Shown here in pieces: positions 11,949 to 12,987 of a stretch of DNA of 12,987 nt. A model generated the notes under the pieces. That model worked only from the letters and a program-made list of their open reading frames with translations. It was not told the origin of the DNA and did not search any database. This DNA comes from Cyanobium sp. NIES-981 (GTDB taxonomy: Bacteria; Cyanobacteriota; Cyanobacteriia; PCC-6307; Cyanobiaceae): assembly GCA_945907085.1 (NCBI GenBank), contig CAMDSS010000034.1:1-12987 (forward strand). Reading direction: 5' to 3'. The position numbers and the translations under genes are program-made. The first letter of the stretch is position 1, and the number at the start of each line of letters is the position of its first letter.

Positions 11949-12987
11949 TTGATCGAGCGTTACACCCTGCCCGAAATGGGCGCCCTCTGGAGCGAAGAGG
12001 CCAAATTCCAGAGCTGGCTCGATGTGGAAATCGCCGCCACCGAAGCCAACTGTGAGCTGGGGCGGGTTCCTGCTGAGGCGGTCGCCACCATCAAAGAGAA
12101 GGCGGCTTTCAGCGTGGATCGCATCCTCGAGATCGAGGCTGAAGTGCGCCACGACGTGATCGCCTTCCTCACCAACGTGAATGAACACGTGGGCGATGCG
12201 GGCCGCTTCATCCACGTGGGGATGACCAGCTCCGACGTGCTGGATACGGGCGTAGCCCTCCAAATGAAGGCCTCGGTGCAACTGCTGCGCACCGAGCTCG
12301 ACAAGCTGGCCGATGCCCTGCGGGACCTCACCCGGGCCCACAAGGGCACGGTGATGATTGGCCGCTCCCACGCCATCCATGGCGAACCGATCACCTTCGG
12401 TTTCAAGGTTGCCGGCTGGCTAGCCGAAGTGCTCCGCAACCAAGAGCGCCTCGAGCGGCTAGAGCGGGTGGTGAGCGTGGGCCAGATCAGTGGCGCCATG
12501 GGCACCTACGCCAACACCGATCCCCAGATCGAAGCGATCGCCTGCGCCAAGCTTGGCCTCGTGCCCGACACCGCCAGCACCCAGGTGATCTCCCGCGATC
12601 GCCATGCTGAGTACATCCAAACCCTGGCCCTGGTGGGAGCGGCGCTTGAGCGCTTCTCCACCGAGATCCGCAACCTGCAGCGCACCGACGTGCTCGAGGT
12701 GGAGGAGAACTTCGCCAAGGGGCAAAAGGGCAGTTCGGCCATGCCCCACAAACGCAACCCCATCCGCAGTGAGCGGATCAGTGGCCTGGCCCGCGTGCTG
12801 CGCAGCTACGTGGTGGCAGCCCTGGAAAATTGTGCCCTCTGGCACGAACGCGACATCAGCCACAGCTCTGTGGAGCGCATGATGCTGCCCGATTGCTCCG
12901 CCACCCTGCACTTCATGCTCAGGGAGATGACCGATGTGGTGAAAGGCCTGGGGGTCTACCCCGAGAACATGGCCCGCAACATGAATG
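11949..12987 (+). CDS. purB: Adenylosuccinate lyase PurB, C terminus cut by the right window edge
   Basis: The first 346 residues of a protein that is about 430 residues long in cyanobacteria. PurB catalyses two fumarate-releasing steps in purine synthesis: SAICAR to AICAR, and adenylosuccinate to AMP. The start is TTG (MIERYTLPEMGALW), chosen because homologues begin MIERYTLPEMG; no in-frame ATG precedes it and the Shine-Dalgarno is weak. Superfamily features are all present: RHDV with His68, TSSDVLDTG (93-101), GRSHAIHGEP with His141 (138-147), and the signature GQKGSSAMPHKRNP (258-271) containing the catalytic serine loop. ENCALWHERDISHSSVER (293-310) follows, and the window ends at GVYPENMARNMN. 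Upstream is the small 72-residue gene, possibly in the same transcript. Confidence 0.98.
   Translation, partial: MIERYTLPEMGALWSEEAKFQSWLDVEIAATEANCELGRVPAEAVATIKEKAAFSVDRILEIEAEVRHDVIAFLTNVNEHVGDAGRFIHVGMTSSDVLDTGVALQMKASVQLLRTELDKLADALRDLTRAHKGTVMIGRSHAIHGEPITFGFKVAGWLAEVLRNQERLERLERVVSVGQISGAMGTYANTDPQIEAIACAKLGLVPDTASTQVISRDRHAEYIQTLALVGAALERFSTEIRNLQRTDVLEVEENFAKGQKGSSAMPHKRNPIRSERISGLARVLRSYVVAALENCALWHERDISHSSVERMMLPDCSATLHFMLREMTDVVKGLGVYPENMARNMN
12534..12541. repeat. HIP1 octamer GCGATCGC
   Basis: A HIP1 copy inside purB. Confidence 0.85.
12595..12602. repeat. HIP1 octamer GCGATCGC
   Basis: A second HIP1 copy inside purB, 53 nt after the previous one. Confidence 0.85.

Noticed and set aside
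1..12987. A mobile element, prophage, defence island or novel multi-gene system
   Set aside because: There are no transposase, integrase, terminal repeats, tRNA or direct-repeat arrays; nearly every gene belongs to a known core family.

Overview
The window is a core-genome segment of a GC-rich unicellular cyanobacterium. It most resembles the marine or brackish picocyanobacterial lineage (Synechococcus/Cyanobium, alpha-cyanobacteria). The evidence is a complete allophycocyanin core cluster (apcE-apcA-apcB-apcC) with a three-repeat ApcE, a System II cytochrome c maturation pair (ccdA, ccs1), a PII protein with the cyanobacterial Ser49 and an NtcA-type promoter, and an atpI-methyltransferase-apc-ftsW-ccdA-ccs1-queF-glnB-tlyA-purB order that I recall from this lineage. 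No database search was possible, so the lineage call is an inference.

Layout from left to right. Position 1 cuts through atpI (minus strand), the start of an ATP synthase gene cluster that continues outside the window. A 415-residue class I SAM-dependent methyltransferase (minus, 388-1635) is transcribed away from apcE. The phycobilisome core block runs on the plus strand from 1755 to 6463: apcE, then a hairpin terminator and a long leader with a candidate promoter, then apcA-apcB-apcC closed by a strong intrinsic terminator. Next come three close-packed plus-strand genes, ftsW, ccdA and ccs1, with gaps of about 10 nt. ccs1 overlaps the convergent queF by 4 nt. queF and glnB diverge from a 139-nt region that holds a perfect GTA-N8-TAC NtcA box, placed correctly for glnB. 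glnB converges on tlyA, and its likely terminator lies inside the 3' end of tlyA. A small unrecognised 72-codon gene follows on the plus strand, then purB, which is cut by the right edge.

How the genes work together. The left half builds the phycobilisome core: ApcE is the scaffold and terminal emitter, ApcA and ApcB form the allophycocyanin discs, and ApcC caps them. The middle covers septal peptidoglycan synthesis (FtsW) and c-type cytochrome assembly for the thylakoid electron transfer chain (CcdA, Ccs1). The right part covers queuosine biosynthesis (QueF), nitrogen/carbon signalling (PII), rRNA methylation (TlyA) and purine synthesis (PurB).

I found no mobile element, CRISPR array, RNA gene or defence system, and no evidence of a new multi-gene system. 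The points most worth a second look are regulatory or residue-level: the NtcA promoter of glnB, the glnB terminator embedded in tlyA, the terminator plus leader between apcE and apcA, Phe in place of Tyr51 in PII, the uncharacterised methyltransferase beside apcE, and the small protein before purB.
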